Source: Agarivorans litoreus
GTDB lineage: Bacteria; Pseudomonadota; Gammaproteobacteria; Enterobacterales; Celerinatantimonadaceae
DNA: 64,000 nucleotides
Assembly: GCF_019649015.1 (NCBI RefSeq)
Contig: NZ_BLPI01000001.1
Span: forward strand, 701,501-765,500
Direction of reading: 5' to 3'
Shown: positions 18,213 to 30,971 of the stretch, in pieces
Position numbering within the stretch: the stretch's first letter is position 1
Layout of the letters: the number at the start of each line of letters is the position of its first letter
The notes under the pieces: model-generated
The model's input: only the letters and a program-made list of their open reading frames with translations
Database searches by the model: none
Told to the model about the DNA's origin: nothing
Translations under genes and position numbers: made by a program

Positions 18213-19097
18213 ATGAGCGACGACAACCCTCACTCTAGCAACGGTTCTGCTAAGAAAGGCTGGATAGACAAAATTGTTCAGCTGGTACAAGGAGAGCCGA
18301 AAAGCAAAGAGGAATTGGTAGAAGTAATACAAGACGCCAATCAACGAGAACTGATCGACCAAAATACCCGAGAGATGATTGAAGGTGTGCTTGATGTATC
18401 AAGCCAACGTGTAAGAGACATCATGATCCCTCGCTCGCAAATGGTAACCTTAGACGTTAGCCAAACCATTGCACAGATTTTACCCACGCTAACCGAAGCG
18501 CGACACTCTCGCTTTCCGGTTATCAACGAAGACAAAGACCACATTGAAGGCGTACTTCTCGCCAAGGATCTACTCAAGTTCGCTTTTACCGAAGAAGCAT
18601 CAACCACGCCCCTTAGCGAAGTTATTCGCCCAGCAGTTGTAGTGCCAGAAAGTAAGCGCATCGACAAACTGCTCAAAGAGTTTCGCAGCGAGCGCTACCA
18701 CATGGCTATTGTAGTTGATGAGTTTGGCGGCGTATCTGGTCTGGTAACCATTGAAGACATACTCGAAATTATTGTGGGTGATATCGAAGACGAGTTTGCT
18801 AACGAAGAAGCCCTACAAGATGATATTCGCCGCATTAATGATAAAACCTTTGCGGTAAATGCCCTCACAGACATCGAAGATTTTAACCAATACTTTGCTT
18901 GCGAATTTAGCGACGAAGAAGTGGATACGGTTGGTGGAATGGTGACTCATGCCTTTGGCCATTTACCAGGCCGGGGGGAATCAATAGAAATTGAGGGCTA
19001 CCACTTTAAGGTTCGCACCGCCGACCGCCGCCGTTTAGTGCAGCTACAGGTGAGCATCCCGGAAGAAAAAGCCTTGCAATTAAGCATTCAAGAATAA
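18213..19097 (+). CDS. corC: CorC/YbeX CBS-domain protein
   Basis: A 294-residue cytosolic CorC/HlyC-family protein: two tandem CBS domains (about 67-195, beginning at VRDIMIPRSQMV) and a C-terminal transporter-associated CorC_HlyC domain (about 205-290). It is linked in E. coli (YbeX) to magnesium/cobalt efflux and to ribosome metabolism. ATG at 18213 with AAAGAAAG upstream. It ends directly against lnt: the next base after its stop begins the lnt ATG. Confidence 0.94.
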   Translation: MSDDNPHSSNGSAKKGWIDKIVQLVQGEPKSKEELVEVIQDANQRELIDQNTREMIEGVLDVSSQRVRDIMIPRSQMVTLDVSQTIAQILPTLTEARHSRFPVINEDKDHIEGVLLAKDLLKFAFTEEASTTPLSEVIRPAVVVPESKRIDKLLKEFRSERYHMAIVVDEFGGVSGLVTIEDILEIIVGDIEDEFANEEALQDDIRRINDKTFAVNALTDIEDFNQYFACEFSDEEVDTVGGMVTHAFGHLPGRGESIEIEGYHFKVRTADRRRLVQLQVSIPEEKALQLSIQE

Positions 19098-20651
19098 ATG
19101 AAACAAGTATTAACACCGCGGCTACGTTTGTTAGCCGCTTTTGTTTGTGGCCTTATCGCCCCCTTCGCCTTTGCTCCCTATGGCCTTTGGCCACTGATGC
19201 CTCTCTCATTATTGGGTTTATTGCTACTGTTAAAGCCAGAGCAGTCGGGCTTTAAACTGGGCTTTTGTTATGGCTTAGGCTGGTTTGGCTATGGCATTCA
19301 CTGGGTGCACGTAAGCATGGCCGAGTTTGGCGGCATGCCTTTGATAGTTAGCCTTGCACTTATGGCGCTATTGGTTGCCTACCTTGCCCTATACCCTGCC
19401 TTTTCCTGTTGGCTTGCCAACAAATGGCAAGGGCCGCGCCGGCTTACATTTTTCTTACTGTGGTTTCCGGCCTGCTGGTTACTAGGTGAATGGCTGCGCA
19501 GCTGGGTATTAACTGGCTTTCCTTGGTTGCAACCTGGTTACAGTCAAATAGATTCGCCATTATCAACGATTGCACCAGTGTTTGGTCTTTATGGGGTTAC
19601 TTGGCTAGTGTTGTTAATTGCAGCATCAGCTGCACTTATCTTGGTTAACAAGGGAAAGGTTCGCAGGGTCGCTTGCCTAACAATTGCCTTACCGCTGGTA
19701 CTGGGATTAACCTTTAAAGGTCTAAGCTGGACCCAAGCTCAGGACTCACTAAAAGTTGCATTGGTACAAGGCAATGTGCCTCTAGATATAAAATGGTTAC
19801 CACAACATCGTGCAGCAAGCCTTGTTATGTACCAACAAGAAACCGCCGCGATAGAAGATGCCGATGTAATAGTCTGGCCCGAATCCGCTATCGCAGCCTT
19901 AGAATATGAAGTCATTGATTTCTTGCATGACTTAGACGGTCAATTACTTAATAAACAACAAGCCTTAATCACTGGTGTAATTGCTCACGATTTACAAAAC
20001 AACCAGTATTACAACGCGCTAATAACACTGGGTCAGCAAACGGAAGAAGCAGGGGCAAGCTCTGCGTATTACTACGAAAACCCTAATCGCTACTATAAAA
20101 ATCACTTATTGCCGATAGGTGAGTTTGTGCCTTTTGAGCAATTGCTGCGCCCTTTAGCGCCGTTTTTCAATTTGCCAATGTCTTCGTTTAATCGCGGCGA
20201 TACCATGCAGCCGAACTTGGAAGTAAAAGGACATCAATGGCTAGCAGCAATTTGCTATGAAATCGCCTTTGGTGAATTGCTAAGACCTCAATTTACGCCA
20301 GAGACCGACGCGATTATAACGGTCAGCAACGATGCGTGGTTTGGCTCCTCTATTGGGCCTCAACAGCATTTAGAGATTGCCCAAATGCGCGCCTTAGAAT
20401 TTGGCCGACCAGTAGTGCGCTCCACCAATACTGGGGTAACCGCAATAATCGACCGCTTTGGCAATATTCAGCAGCGTGCGCCGGAATACCAACAGCTAAC
20501 GCTCACCGATGAAGTTACCCCTGCTACCGGTATAACACCTTATCAGCGCTTTGGCCTATGGCCTGTCGCGTTAATCGTGTTACTTGGTTTAGCCTCTGGC
20601 TTGGTACAACGGATCCGCCAGCGAAAGCTGCAACCTGCTGCCAACTATTAA
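19098..20651 (+). CDS. lnt: Apolipoprotein N-acyltransferase
   Basis: A 517-residue inner-membrane enzyme that adds the third acyl chain to lipoproteins, the last step before Lol sorting. About six N-terminal membrane segments (1-200) are followed by a periplasmic nitrilase domain. The catalytic triad can be seen: Glu in VIVWPESAIAAL, Lys in YKNHLLPIGEFVPFE, Cys in AAICYEIAFGELL. A final C-terminal helix (WPVALIVLLGLASGLV) anchors the domain. It starts immediately after the corC stop. Confidence 0.96.
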   Translation: MKQVLTPRLRLLAAFVCGLIAPFAFAPYGLWPLMPLSLLGLLLLLKPEQSGFKLGFCYGLGWFGYGIHWVHVSMAEFGGMPLIVSLALMALLVAYLALYPAFSCWLANKWQGPRRLTFFLLWFPACWLLGEWLRSWVLTGFPWLQPGYSQIDSPLSTIAPVFGLYGVTWLVLLIAASAALILVNKGKVRRVACLTIALPLVLGLTFKGLSWTQAQDSLKVALVQGNVPLDIKWLPQHRAASLVMYQQETAAIEDADVIVWPESAIAALEYEVIDFLHDLDGQLLNKQQALITGVIAHDLQNNQYYNALITLGQQTEEAGASSAYYYENPNRYYKNHLLPIGEFVPFEQLLRPLAPFFNLPMSSFNRGDTMQPNLEVKGHQWLAAICYEIAFGELLRPQFTPETDAIITVSNDAWFGSSIGPQQHLEIAQMRALEFGRPVVRSTNTGVTAIIDRFGNIQQRAPEYQQLTLTDEVTPATGITPYQRFGLWPVALIVLLGLASGLVQRIRQRKLQPAANY

Positions 20652-20694
20652 ACTAAGCATCAAAGCGCTGTTTTTATAAGCGCTTAGAGTTACC

Positions 20695-21189
20695 TCAAGC
20701 CTGCTGCTCGCTAATAGGATGACGATAAAATCGCTTACCTTGGCAATGTTCGCAGCTACTAATAATGGTTGGGTGCCACAGTGCGGTTTTATCACCACAT
20801 TCAGCGCATTCTATCACTCCTAAACCAATTAACTCGCCGCTTTGATACACGCCTTGATGTTGCAGATCACCAATCAACTCATGCCACTCTACTTGGCTTT
20901 GGTCACTTAACTTAGCTAACCAATACCAAATACTTTCTTTAAGCAGTGCCATACTGGGGCTTTCTTCATAAGCGCGTTGGTAATCGGTTTTCCAGTCGCT
21001 TAAATCTCGGCGAACGTAGTTAGCAATAAGCTGCCATTCGTCTTGGCTTAAATCACTAGCAGCTTGTAAATACTCTTGCGTGGTATCAATGAGCTTAGAC
21101 AACTCCTCTTGACCCACTTCCCCACTTTCTTGAATGCGTTTTTCAAGGTCTTCCACAAAGGCTTGATAGGCTTTTACTCGCTTTGGCAT
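20695..21189 (-). CDS. Zinc-ribbon protein of the YbeL/DUF1451 family
   Basis: A 164-residue protein similar to E. coli YbeL (160). An alpha-helical charged N-terminal region (about 1-110) is followed by a C-terminal zinc ribbon with two Cys pairs: CAECG (about 125-129) and CEHC (about 148-151). It sits between lnt and leuS, as ybeL lies near leuS in enterics. Function unknown; probably a cytosolic zinc-binding protein. Confidence 0.88.
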   Translation of the reverse strand: MPKRVKAYQAFVEDLEKRIQESGEVGQEELSKLIDTTQEYLQAASDLSQDEWQLIANYVRRDLSDWKTDYQRAYEESPSMALLKESIWYWLAKLSDQSQVEWHELIGDLQHQGVYQSGELIGLGVIECAECGDKTALWHPTIISSCEHCQGKRFYRHPISEQQA

Positions 21190-21261
21190 AACTCACCCTC
21201 AGTCTAAAGTGCATTTACATTATTAAGCATAGACCTTTTGTTTCACTGCAAATGTGCGCTA

Positions 21262-21326
21262 GCTATTGTTGTCGGCAGGCGGACTCGGTATCCTATGCGG
21301 ATCGAGTATGGTAGCAATAGGCTGCC
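21262..21326 (+). promoter_or_regulatory. Structured leader upstream of leuS
   Basis: An outer stem CTATTG (21263-21268)/CAATAG (21315-21320) encloses a hairpin with ACTCG+ATCC pairing GGAT+CGAGT (21283-21307, 2-nt bulge). A competing pair GGCAG (21274-21278)/CTGCC (21322-21326) would disrupt the outer stem. It ends 36 bases before the leuS ATG. Regulation of leuS is inference. Confidence 0.5.
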
Positions 21327-21329
21327 TAA

Positions 21330-23942
<2,613 letters not shown>

Positions 23943-23948
23943 GTTATA

Positions 23949-23974
23949 CGGCGGGCTAACACCCGCCGTTTTTT
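23949..23974 (+). terminator. Intrinsic terminator between leuS and lptE
   Basis: CGGCGGG pairs with CCCGCCG over a 6-nt loop, followed by six T. It lies between leuS and the essential lptE-holA genes, which are only 45 bases apart and have no evident own promoter, so it may be a partial attenuator. Confidence 0.85.
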
Positions 23975-23987
23975 ACTACGAGAAAGC

Positions 23988-24482
23988 ATGACTTTAACAA
24001 CCATTCGTTTCGCCGTTATCGCCTTAGCCATTAGCCTAATTTCGGCCTGTGGTTTTGCCCCACGTGGCAGCTATTTGTTAGATGAAAAACTCACGCAAAT
24101 CTACGTATCTTCAAGTGATGAATTTAGCCCACTAGTTCGTGAGCTAAAACGTCAACTAGCGCAAAACAATGTCGCTGTATTTGAGTTTCCAGAAAGTGGC
24201 ATTCCTACCCTGCACCTAAGAGGCGAAGACATTAATAAACGTACGCTTTCGCTTTTCGAAAACGGTCAGGTGGCAGAGTACGAATTAAGCTATCAAGTAG
24301 GCGGTTACCTGCAAATTGCCGACCAAGGCAACTTCCCAATTAATGTGCAACTGCACCGAGACTTCCAAGATAACCCCTCGGCGGCATTGGCAAAACAACG
24401 AGAGCGGGAGCTATTGTACAACGAGTTGCGGGTAATGGCTGCCGACCAAATTATGCGTCAATTGGCTACGGTTAGTTGGTAA
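23988..24482 (+). CDS. lptE: LPS-assembly lipoprotein LptE
   Basis: A 164-residue outer-membrane lipoprotein that plugs and assembles LptD for LPS insertion. The signal peptide ends in a lipobox LISAC with the acylated Cys at 21, followed by GFAPRGSY as in most LptE. The LptE fold region (ELSYQVGGYLQI) follows. It sits between leuS and holA, the canonical place (E. coli leuS-lptE-holA-nadD). Confidence 0.93.
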   Translation: MTLTTIRFAVIALAISLISACGFAPRGSYLLDEKLTQIYVSSSDEFSPLVRELKRQLAQNNVAVFEFPESGIPTLHLRGEDINKRTLSLFENGQVAEYELSYQVGGYLQIADQGNFPINVQLHRDFQDNPSAALAKQRERELLYNELRVMAADQIMRQLATVSW

Positions 24483-24483
24483 T

Positions 24484-25494
24484 ATGCGCATCTACGCTGA
24501 CCGCCTGTCACAGCAAAATGCCGCCAACTACAGCTGCTATTTAATCGCAGGTGAAGAGCCGCTGATTAAGATTGAAACTATCGACAGCATTCGCCAACAA
24601 TTGCAACAACAAGGTTTGGCTGAAGAGCGCTTAAAGTTCACCTTTGATGCAGACTTTCAATGGCCAGATATTTTTGATGCAATGTCTGAGCTGTCGCTGT
24701 TTAGCCAGTATCGTTTAATTGAACTGCAACTTGATCGGGTACCCGACAAAGCCATTCAAAATCAGCTTGATGAACTATTACTGTTACTCAACCCTGAGAC
24801 TCGATTTTTACTCAGCGTGCCTAAGTTAACCAAAGCCAATGAAAAGCAAAATTGGTACAAGCTTTTTGACCAACAAGGCTTAGTGGTAATGATTTATCCG
24901 CCAGAAGGTGGACAATTGCACGCTTGGGTAAGGCAACGTTTAAGCCAACAGCAACTGCCCGCCGATAATGACCTAATTGCCCTATTGCTGCACTATTACG
25001 AAGGGAACTTACTGGCGCTTAGCCAGGCAATATCAACCATTGCATTACGCTGGGGGCAGCAACTTCCCTCGTTAAAAGAAATTGAAGCGGGCTTGTCACA
25101 TGCCAATCATTTCTCGAGTTTTCAATTGGTCGATGCCCTATTAGGCGGTGACTTTCAGCGCAGCTTATTAATCATTAAACAACTGCAACTTGAAGGCGAA
25201 GAACCAACCTTAATCAATTGGGGCCTAGACAAAGAGTTTAAGTTGCTACAGCTTTTGCAAGAGCAGCCCTCTAGCCACCATTCCAGCTTATTTAAGCAGC
25301 ATGGTGTTTGGAATAAGCGCCAAGGCTTAGTGAGTAGCGCAGCAAAACGCTATAACCCGCAACAAGTTAACGCCGCGCGTATGCAAGTTGCCGAAATAGA
25401 CAAAGCCATTAAGCAATTTACCGGTGACCATGCTTGGCACCAATTAGAGCGCTTAGTGTTTGAATTGGCATCACCAGCGGTAAAACATGCTTAA
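24484..25494 (+). CDS. holA: DNA polymerase III subunit delta
   Basis: A 336-residue clamp-loader delta subunit that opens the beta clamp. It begins MRIYADRLSQ and has the LIAGEEPLIK start of domain I and the SLFSQYRLIEL clamp-contact region, with a helical C-terminal collar. E. coli HolA is 343. It starts one base after the lptE stop and overlaps nadD by 8 bases. Confidence 0.95.
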   Translation: MRIYADRLSQQNAANYSCYLIAGEEPLIKIETIDSIRQQLQQQGLAEERLKFTFDADFQWPDIFDAMSELSLFSQYRLIELQLDRVPDKAIQNQLDELLLLLNPETRFLLSVPKLTKANEKQNWYKLFDQQGLVVMIYPPEGGQLHAWVRQRLSQQQLPADNDLIALLLHYYEGNLLALSQAISTIALRWGQQLPSLKEIEAGLSHANHFSSFQLVDALLGGDFQRSLLIIKQLQLEGEEPTLINWGLDKEFKLLQLLQEQPSSHHSSLFKQHGVWNKRQGLVSSAAKRYNPQQVNAARMQVAEIDKAIKQFTGDHAWHQLERLVFELASPAVKHA

Positions 25495-26128
25495 ACTGTT
25501 TTTTGGCGGTTCATTTGACCCTATTCACCTTGGACACGTTATCAGTGCCCAGCAATTGCTAGCGGCCACCCATGCTGCCGACATAACGCTGCTTCCCAAT
25601 GCCTTATCACCGCTTAAAGAAAAGCAATTTAGCGCCGCGCAACACCGCCAACAATTGCTAGAGCTAGCACTAAGTGATTATCCTCAACTTAAGCTAGACT
25701 GGCGCGAAGTTGCCCGAGGCGGCCACTCTTATACCTGCGATACTCTTAAACAACTCGCTAATGAATACCCAAATCAGCCGCTTGGCTTTGTGATGGGTTT
25801 AGATTCGTTCAATCATTTAGATAAATGGCGTGAATGGCAAACGCTTTGCGACTACGCACATTTGATTGTGATTGCGCGCCCCAGTTACCACTTACGAGTC
25901 TCAGAAAAGCTTAACCAATGGCTTGAAGCTAAATTATGCAAGGATGTTAGTGAGCTAAGCGCTCACAACAATGGCAAAGTATACTTTTGTCAGCTGCAAG
26001 CAATGGATATTTCTTCGAGCGAGATCCGCCAGCTCCTGCAAAACCAGACAAACCTAGACTTACTGAAAAATCAGTTATCTGAAAAAGTCCTCAGCTATAT
26101 TCTTCAACATAAGCTTTACGGCGCTTAA
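25487..26128 (+). CDS. nadD: Nicotinate-mononucleotide adenylyltransferase
   Basis: A 213-residue NadD that makes deamido-NAD from nicotinate mononucleotide and ATP. The nucleotidyltransferase motifs are intact: GGSFDPIHLGHV (about 7-18) and ISSSEIRQLL near the C-terminus. Overlap of 8 bases with holA indicates translational coupling. Confidence 0.96.
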   Translation: MLKLFFGGSFDPIHLGHVISAQQLLAATHAADITLLPNALSPLKEKQFSAAQHRQQLLELALSDYPQLKLDWREVARGGHSYTCDTLKQLANEYPNQPLGFVMGLDSFNHLDKWREWQTLCDYAHLIVIARPSYHLRVSEKLNQWLEAKLCKDVSELSAHNNGKVYFCQLQAMDISSSEIRQLLQNQTNLDLLKNQLSEKVLSYILQHKLYGA

Positions 26129-26182
26129 CCTAGCCAGACAGAGCGTGATATACTTACCTTTTAAGCCAAATTTGGGGTTCTT

Positions 26183-26530
26183 TTGTTGCAAAACCAACAA
26201 CTGATCGATTTTGTAGTAGACAAAATTGAAGATATGAAAGGTCGAGATATTCAAAATCTAGACGTAAGCCAACTCTCTAACGTGACCGATACCATGATAA
26301 TTTGTAGTGGTAATTCTAAGCGTCATGTTAAATCCATCGCCGACAATGTAGTTAAAGAAGCCAAGCAAGTTGAACTTGAAGTGATTGGCATCGAAGGCAT
26401 GGACGAATCAGAGTGGGTATTGGTTGATCTAGGCGATGTGGTATTACACGTAATGCAAGACAGCGCACGCGACTTTTACCAACTTGAAAAACTATGGGCA
26501 CCCGCTGTTTCTGAGTCTAAAGCCGGATGA
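26183..26530 (+). CDS. rsfS: Ribosomal silencing factor RsfS
   Basis: A 115-residue RsfS/Iojap protein that binds L14 and blocks 30S-50S joining under nutrient limitation. The conserved [21 protein letters not shown] and [14 protein letters not shown] segments are present. It starts with TTG at 26183 (or the next TTG, 26186); no ATG is available before the conserved region, and GGGG lies upstream. It overlaps rlmH by 4 bases (ATGA). Confidence 0.94.
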   Translation: MLQNQQLIDFVVDKIEDMKGRDIQNLDVSQLSNVTDTMIICSGNSKRHVKSIADNVVKEAKQVELEVIGIEGMDESEWVLVDLGDVVLHVMQDSARDFYQLEKLWAPAVSESKAG

Positions 26531-26997
26531 AAATACAGTTAGTGGCTGTAGGCACTAAGATGCCTGCATGGGTTGAGACGGCCTATCAAGAATATGCGCG
26601 TCGCTTTCCTAAAGATATGCCACTAGAGCTGGTTGAAGTAAAAGCCGGTAACCGCGGTAAAAATGCCGACATAAAGCGCATTCTTGATAAAGAAGGTGAA
26701 GCCACTTTAGCGGTAATCCCTAAGGGTAACCGAGTAGTTACTCTAGAAGTAACCGGAAAAGCGTGGACCACCCCGCAGCTGGCCAAGCAACTAGACAACT
26801 GGAAAATGGACGGCCGCGATGTAAGCCTGTTAATTGGTGGCCCAGAGGGGTTAGCCCCAAGTTGCACCAACATCGCCGAACAACGCTGGTCGCTATCGGC
26901 ACTCACGTTGCCCCACCCAATGGTGAGAGTTATCGTTGCCGAGACTCTCTATCGCGCGTGGAGTGTTACGGCTAACCACCCTTATCATAGAGAATAA
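26527..26997 (+). CDS. rlmH: 23S rRNA pseudouridine-1915 N3-methyltransferase RlmH
   Basis: A 156-residue SPOUT methyltransferase that acts on pseudouridine 1915 of assembled 70S ribosomes. The SPOUT knot segments [13 protein letters not shown] and [20 protein letters not shown] are intact and the C-terminus NHPYHRE is the family end. Translationally coupled to rsfS; mrdA follows after 10 bases. Confidence 0.97.
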   Translation: MKIQLVAVGTKMPAWVETAYQEYARRFPKDMPLELVEVKAGNRGKNADIKRILDKEGEATLAVIPKGNRVVTLEVTGKAWTTPQLAKQLDNWKMDGRDVSLLIGGPEGLAPSCTNIAEQRWSLSALTLPHPMVRVIVAETLYRAWSVTANHPYHRE

Positions 26998-27007
26998 ACG
27001 CTAAAGT

Positions 27008-28870
27008 ATGGCAAGACAGCGCGTCGCAATGCGAGACCACTCGGCTGAATCACGGTTATTTAACCGTCGTTCCTTGGTGGCTATTTTAGGTACCTTCGCG
27101 CTTATTTGTGTATTGCTGGGTAACCTTTATTATCTGCAATTTGAACAGCACGAAACCTACACTACTCGCTCTAACGACAACCGCATTAAAGTTTTGCCTA
27201 TCGCTCCTCCCCGCGGCTTAGTTTACGATAGGAATGGGGTATTACTGGCAGAAAACCGCCCCAACTTTAGTTTAGAGATCATCCCAGAGAATGTAGACGA
27301 CCTCGAGCAGATGATCGCCGATCTCAGTGAATTGTTAGACCTTAGCGAAAACGATGTTGAGCGATTCCAGCAAAACCGCAAACACACCCGTCGCTTTAAA
27401 CCGGTAGTGCTTAAGTCACAACTTACCGAACAACAAGTGGCCATGTTTAGCGTACAACAGCACAAATTTCATGGCGCTAGCATTGATGCCAGCCTAATTC
27501 GCTTCTACCCCTATGGCGACAGCCTTACCCACTTACTAGGCTATGTAGCGAGAATTAATGCCAAAGACAAAGAACGGCTAGAGAAAGAAAACAAGCAGGC
27601 CGAATATGAAGCCACTCGCACGATAGGCAAGCAAGGTATTGAGCGTTACTACGAAGAAATTTTGCACGGCAGTGTGGGTTACCAAGAGGTTGAAGTGAAT
27701 AACCGCGGCCGAATTATTCGCACCATGAAAATTGTTCCGCCCATACCTGGCAAGGATCTCTACCTCAATATAGATATTCGCTTGCAATTAGAAGCTCAAA
27801 GATTACTGGCCGGACGCCGTGGTTCAGCAGTTGTTCTCGATGCAAAAACCAGTGGTGTATTAGCCATGGTATCTAGCCCAAGCTATGACCCTAACCTGTT
27901 TGTTAACGGGATTAGCAGCAAAAATTATAACAAGCTGCTGAACTCTAGCGATCGCCCACTGATTAATCGAGCCACTAAGGGTGTTTATCCTCCAGCTTCT
28001 ACGGTTAAACCACAGTTAGCAGTAATGGGCTTAGAGCTAGGTAAAATAACTGCAGAACAACGTATGTGGGATCCTGGTTGGTTCCAAATCCCGAATACCA
28101 AACGCCGCTTCCGCGACTGGAAACGCTGGGGACATGGTTGGGTTGATGTTTATAAAGCGATTGAACAAAGTGTTGACACTTACTTTTATAAGTTGGCTTA
28201 TGAAACTGGCATAGACGAAATGCATGCTTACATGAGTAAGTTTGGTTTTGGTAAATACACTGGCATTGATATTCATGAAGAGAGCCGAGCCAATATGCCA
28301 AGCCGCGAATGGAAACGTGCTCGTTACCGCCAACCTTGGTGGCAAGGCGATACCATTTCTGTTGGTATTGGCCAAGGCTATTGGACCACTACGCCTATAC
28401 AGCTGGCTCAAGCCACCAACATTTTGGTAAACAAAGGTAAAATTATTACCCCGCGCATTTTAAAAAGCGTGGGTGATGCCAACTCACACATTGGCTTACC
28501 ACCGCAAGTTCAAGCGCCTATTGCCTTAAACAATGATAAGAACTGGCAGGTTGCTTTAGATGGCATGTATGGCGTAATCAACAAAAGTAACGGTACTGCC
28601 CGCAAAGCTTTTGAAGACACCACTTATGTCGCCGCTGGTAAATCAGGTACCGCACAAGTTGTTGGCATCGCCGAAGATGCGGAATACGATGCAGAAAGCC
28701 TTAAAGAACAACACCGCGATAATGCGATGTTTGTCGCTTATGCACCCTTCGAAAAACCCGAGATTGTTGCCTCAGTGGTGGTAGAAAATGCCGGTGGTGG
28801 TAGCTCCAATGCAGCGCCAGTTATTCGTGAACTATTCGATAGTTATTTTGAAACCAAGGAAACCTTTTAA
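27008..28870 (+). CDS. mrdA: Penicillin-binding protein 2
   Basis: A 620-residue class B PBP, the transpeptidase of the elongasome. An N-terminal membrane helix (about 23-45) is followed by the PBP dimer domain ([20 protein letters not shown]) and the transpeptidase domain. Active-site motifs: SxxK as ASTVKPQ (near 333-336), SxD as QSVDTYF (near 389), and KSGTAQ (near 548-553). Partner RodA is encoded next, 2 bases after the stop. Confidence 0.97.
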   Translation: MARQRVAMRDHSAESRLFNRRSLVAILGTFALICVLLGNLYYLQFEQHETYTTRSNDNRIKVLPIAPPRGLVYDRNGVLLAENRPNFSLEIIPENVDDLEQMIADLSELLDLSENDVERFQQNRKHTRRFKPVVLKSQLTEQQVAMFSVQQHKFHGASIDASLIRFYPYGDSLTHLLGYVARINAKDKERLEKENKQAEYEATRTIGKQGIERYYEEILHGSVGYQEVEVNNRGRIIRTMKIVPPIPGKDLYLNIDIRLQLEAQRLLAGRRGSAVVLDAKTSGVLAMVSSPSYDPNLFVNGISSKNYNKLLNSSDRPLINRATKGVYPPASTVKPQLAVMGLELGKITAEQRMWDPGWFQIPNTKRRFRDWKRWGHGWVDVYKAIEQSVDTYFYKLAYETGIDEMHAYMSKFGFGKYTGIDIHEESRANMPSREWKRARYRQPWWQGDTISVGIGQGYWTTTPIQLAQATNILVNKGKIITPRILKSVGDANSHIGLPPQVQAPIALNNDKNWQVALDGMYGVINKSNGTARKAFEDTTYVAAGKSGTAQVVGIAEDAEYDAESLKEQHRDNAMFVAYAPFEKPEIVASVVVENAGGGSSNAAPVIRELFDSYFETKETF

Positions 28871-28872
28871 GC

Positions 28873-29985
28873 ATGGGCAACTATAGCCAAGAGCAGAAAA
28901 ACTCTTTGTGGTGGCGACTGCACCTAGATTGGCCTTTATTGCTTGGTTTAGTGTTATTAATGGGCTTGGGCATGTTTGTTTTATACAGCGCCAGCGGCGA
29001 GAGCATGGCGATGCTAAATCGCCAACTAGTGCGGATTGCCTTAGCGACCGTGGTGATGTTTGTACTAGCGCAAGTGCCCCCCGACGTGTATTTGCGCTGG
29101 GCGCCCTTCTTCTATTTCTCCGGTTTGTTGATGCTATTGGCGGTGCTGATAGTGGGCGATGTGGGTAAAGGTGCCCAGCGCTGGTTAGATCTCGGTTTTA
29201 TTCGTTTCCAACCGTCTGAAATTATGAAGCTCGCGGTGCCACTCATGGTTGCGCGTTATATTAGCCAACACCCTCTCCCACCGAGCTTCAAACACTTGCT
29301 GATTGGTGCCACCATTGCAATTGCGCCAACCTTGCTTATCGCTAAGCAGCCCGATTTAGGGACATCTTTACTGGTTGCCGCCTCAGGGATTTTTGCCTTG
29401 TTCTTAGCCGGAATGAGCTGGCGATTAGTGGGCGCTGCTGGTGCTGCCATTGCCGCCTTTATCCCTTTGCTATGGTTCTTCTTAATGCGCGACTATCAGC
29501 GCCAGCGAGTACTCACTTTACTTAATCCAGAAAGTGACCCCCTAGGCGCGGGATACCACATTATTCAATCTAAAATTGCCATTGGCTCGGGTGGTTTTTC
29601 AGGTAAAGGCTGGCTGCAAGGCACCCAATCTCAATTAGACTTTTTACCAGAGCGACATACCGACTTTATTTTTGCAGTATTTGCCGAAGAGTTTGGCTTT
29701 TTAGGCGTAGTGCTGTTGATGTGTTTGTATTTCTACATCATTGGGCGCGGCTTGTTTATTGCCACTCAAGCACAAACAGCCTTTGGCCGCTTGTTGGCTG
29801 GTTGCATTATTTTAACCTTCTTCGTTTATATCTTTGTAAACATTGGCATGGTGAGCGGTTTACTACCCGTGGTAGGTGTTCCGCTTCCTTTAGTGAGCTA
29901 TGGCGGCACATCGATAGTGACACTGATGGCAGGTTTTGGCATTCTGATGTCTGTTCATACTCACAAACGGCTTTATGCCCAATAA
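28873..29985 (+). CDS. mrdB: Rod-shape determining SEDS glycosyltransferase RodA
   Basis: A 370-residue SEDS polymerase with about ten membrane helices (E. coli 370). Conserved SEDS features include [15 protein letters not shown], the [23 protein letters not shown] segment and the C-terminal [19 protein letters not shown]. It polymerises lipid II with PBP2 in the elongasome. It is followed by mltB after 8 bases. Confidence 0.97.
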   Translation: MGNYSQEQKNSLWWRLHLDWPLLLGLVLLMGLGMFVLYSASGESMAMLNRQLVRIALATVVMFVLAQVPPDVYLRWAPFFYFSGLLMLLAVLIVGDVGKGAQRWLDLGFIRFQPSEIMKLAVPLMVARYISQHPLPPSFKHLLIGATIAIAPTLLIAKQPDLGTSLLVAASGIFALFLAGMSWRLVGAAGAAIAAFIPLLWFFLMRDYQRQRVLTLLNPESDPLGAGYHIIQSKIAIGSGGFSGKGWLQGTQSQLDFLPERHTDFIFAVFAEEFGFLGVVLLMCLYFYIIGRGLFIATQAQTAFGRLLAGCIILTFFVYIFVNIGMVSGLLPVVGVPLPLVSYGGTSIVTLMAGFGILMSVHTHKRLYAQ

Positions 29986-29993
29986 GGATTGCT

Positions 29994-30971
29994 ATGCGCT
30001 TATGTTGTTGCTTATTACTTGCTCTGTCTCAAATCTGGTCATTTTCTGCCTTGGCCAACACCGAACAGCAGCAACGTATTGAAGCATTAAGCCAAGAACT
30101 TGATATTCCGCTCGAGAGCTTAGAAAAAGCCGCCGAGCAAGCCACCTATCAACAGGCGGTAATCGATGCAATTACTCGCCCATGGGAAGCCAAACCTTGG
30201 CACCTTTACCGCGATTTATTCCTTACCGAAGAACGTTTAGCAGCTGGCTTAGCCTTTTGGCAAGAGCACCAAGAAACCATAGAGCGCGCTGAAAAAGAGT
30301 TTAAGGTTCCGGCACAAATAATAGTTGCCATTATTGGCGTTGAAACCTACTACGGGCGACACAAAGGGACTTACCCAGTCATTGATGCTTTGTATACCTT
30401 AGGTTTCCATTACCCTAAACGCGGCCAGTTTTTTAGCAAAGAGTTTGCGTATTACATTCGTTTAGCAGAACAACAAGGCTGGGCCTTAGACGAAGTTAAA
30501 GGTTCGTACGCTGGCGCAATGGGCTTTGGTCAATTTATCCCTTCTAGCTATATTCATTACGGCGTAGATTTTGATAACGATGGCAAAGTAGACATGCTAA
30601 ACAACCCAGTTGATGCCATCGGCAGCGTTGCTAACTACTTTGCCAAACATCGTTGGCAATTAGGCAAACCCGTCGTACATGCCGCAGAGTCAAACACTAC
30701 ACAAGCTAAACCATGGTTAAGCAACAAGTTAGAAATTAACAATACTTGGCAAGAGCTGTCTCAAGCGGGAATTAAAACTGAAGCGAGCTTAACAAATAAC
30801 CCCCCCGTTAAACTGCTTGAGCTGGAAGAAGCTGATGGCCACAGTTATTGGTTAGCCGAACATAACTTCTATGTGATAACTCGCTATAACCGCAGCCCGC
30901 TTTATGCCATGGCCGTGTATCAATTTAGTGAGCAACTACGAAAGGCCCAGACGCAAACCAATGCCAAATAA
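29994..30971 (+). CDS. mltB: Lytic murein transglycosylase B
   Basis: A 325-residue family 3 lytic transglycosylase that cleaves peptidoglycan to 1,6-anhydro-muropeptides. The start ATG 29994 has AAGGA 6 bases upstream. A signal peptide (LCCCLLLALSQIWSFSALA) seems cleaved by signal peptidase I; no clear lipobox, unlike E. coli MltB. The catalytic Glu is in IVAIIGVETYYGRHKG, and the substrate site YAGAMGFGQFIPSSY follows. Its last 11 bases overlap rlpA. Confidence 0.94.
   Translation: MRLCCCLLLALSQIWSFSALANTEQQQRIEALSQELDIPLESLEKAAEQATYQQAVIDAITRPWEAKPWHLYRDLFLTEERLAAGLAFWQEHQETIERAEKEFKVPAQIIVAIIGVETYYGRHKGTYPVIDALYTLGFHYPKRGQFFSKEFAYYIRLAEQQGWALDEVKGSYAGAMGFGQFIPSSYIHYGVDFDNDGKVDMLNNPVDAIGSVANYFAKHRWQLGKPVVHAAESNTTQAKPWLSNKLEINNTWQELSQAGIKTEASLTNNPPVKLLELEEADGHSYWLAEHNFYVITRYNRSPLYAMAVYQFSEQLRKAQTQTNAK

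Noticed and set aside
21262-21326. T-box riboswitch before leuS
   Set aside because: No T-box core sequence or specifier loop, no terminator, and the class is not expected in gammaproteobacteria; kept only as an unassigned structured leader.
29721-29993. N-terminal extension of mltB inside mrdB
   Set aside because: The added frame runs inside mrdB in another frame; ATG 29994 with AAGGA and a signal peptide explains the gene.
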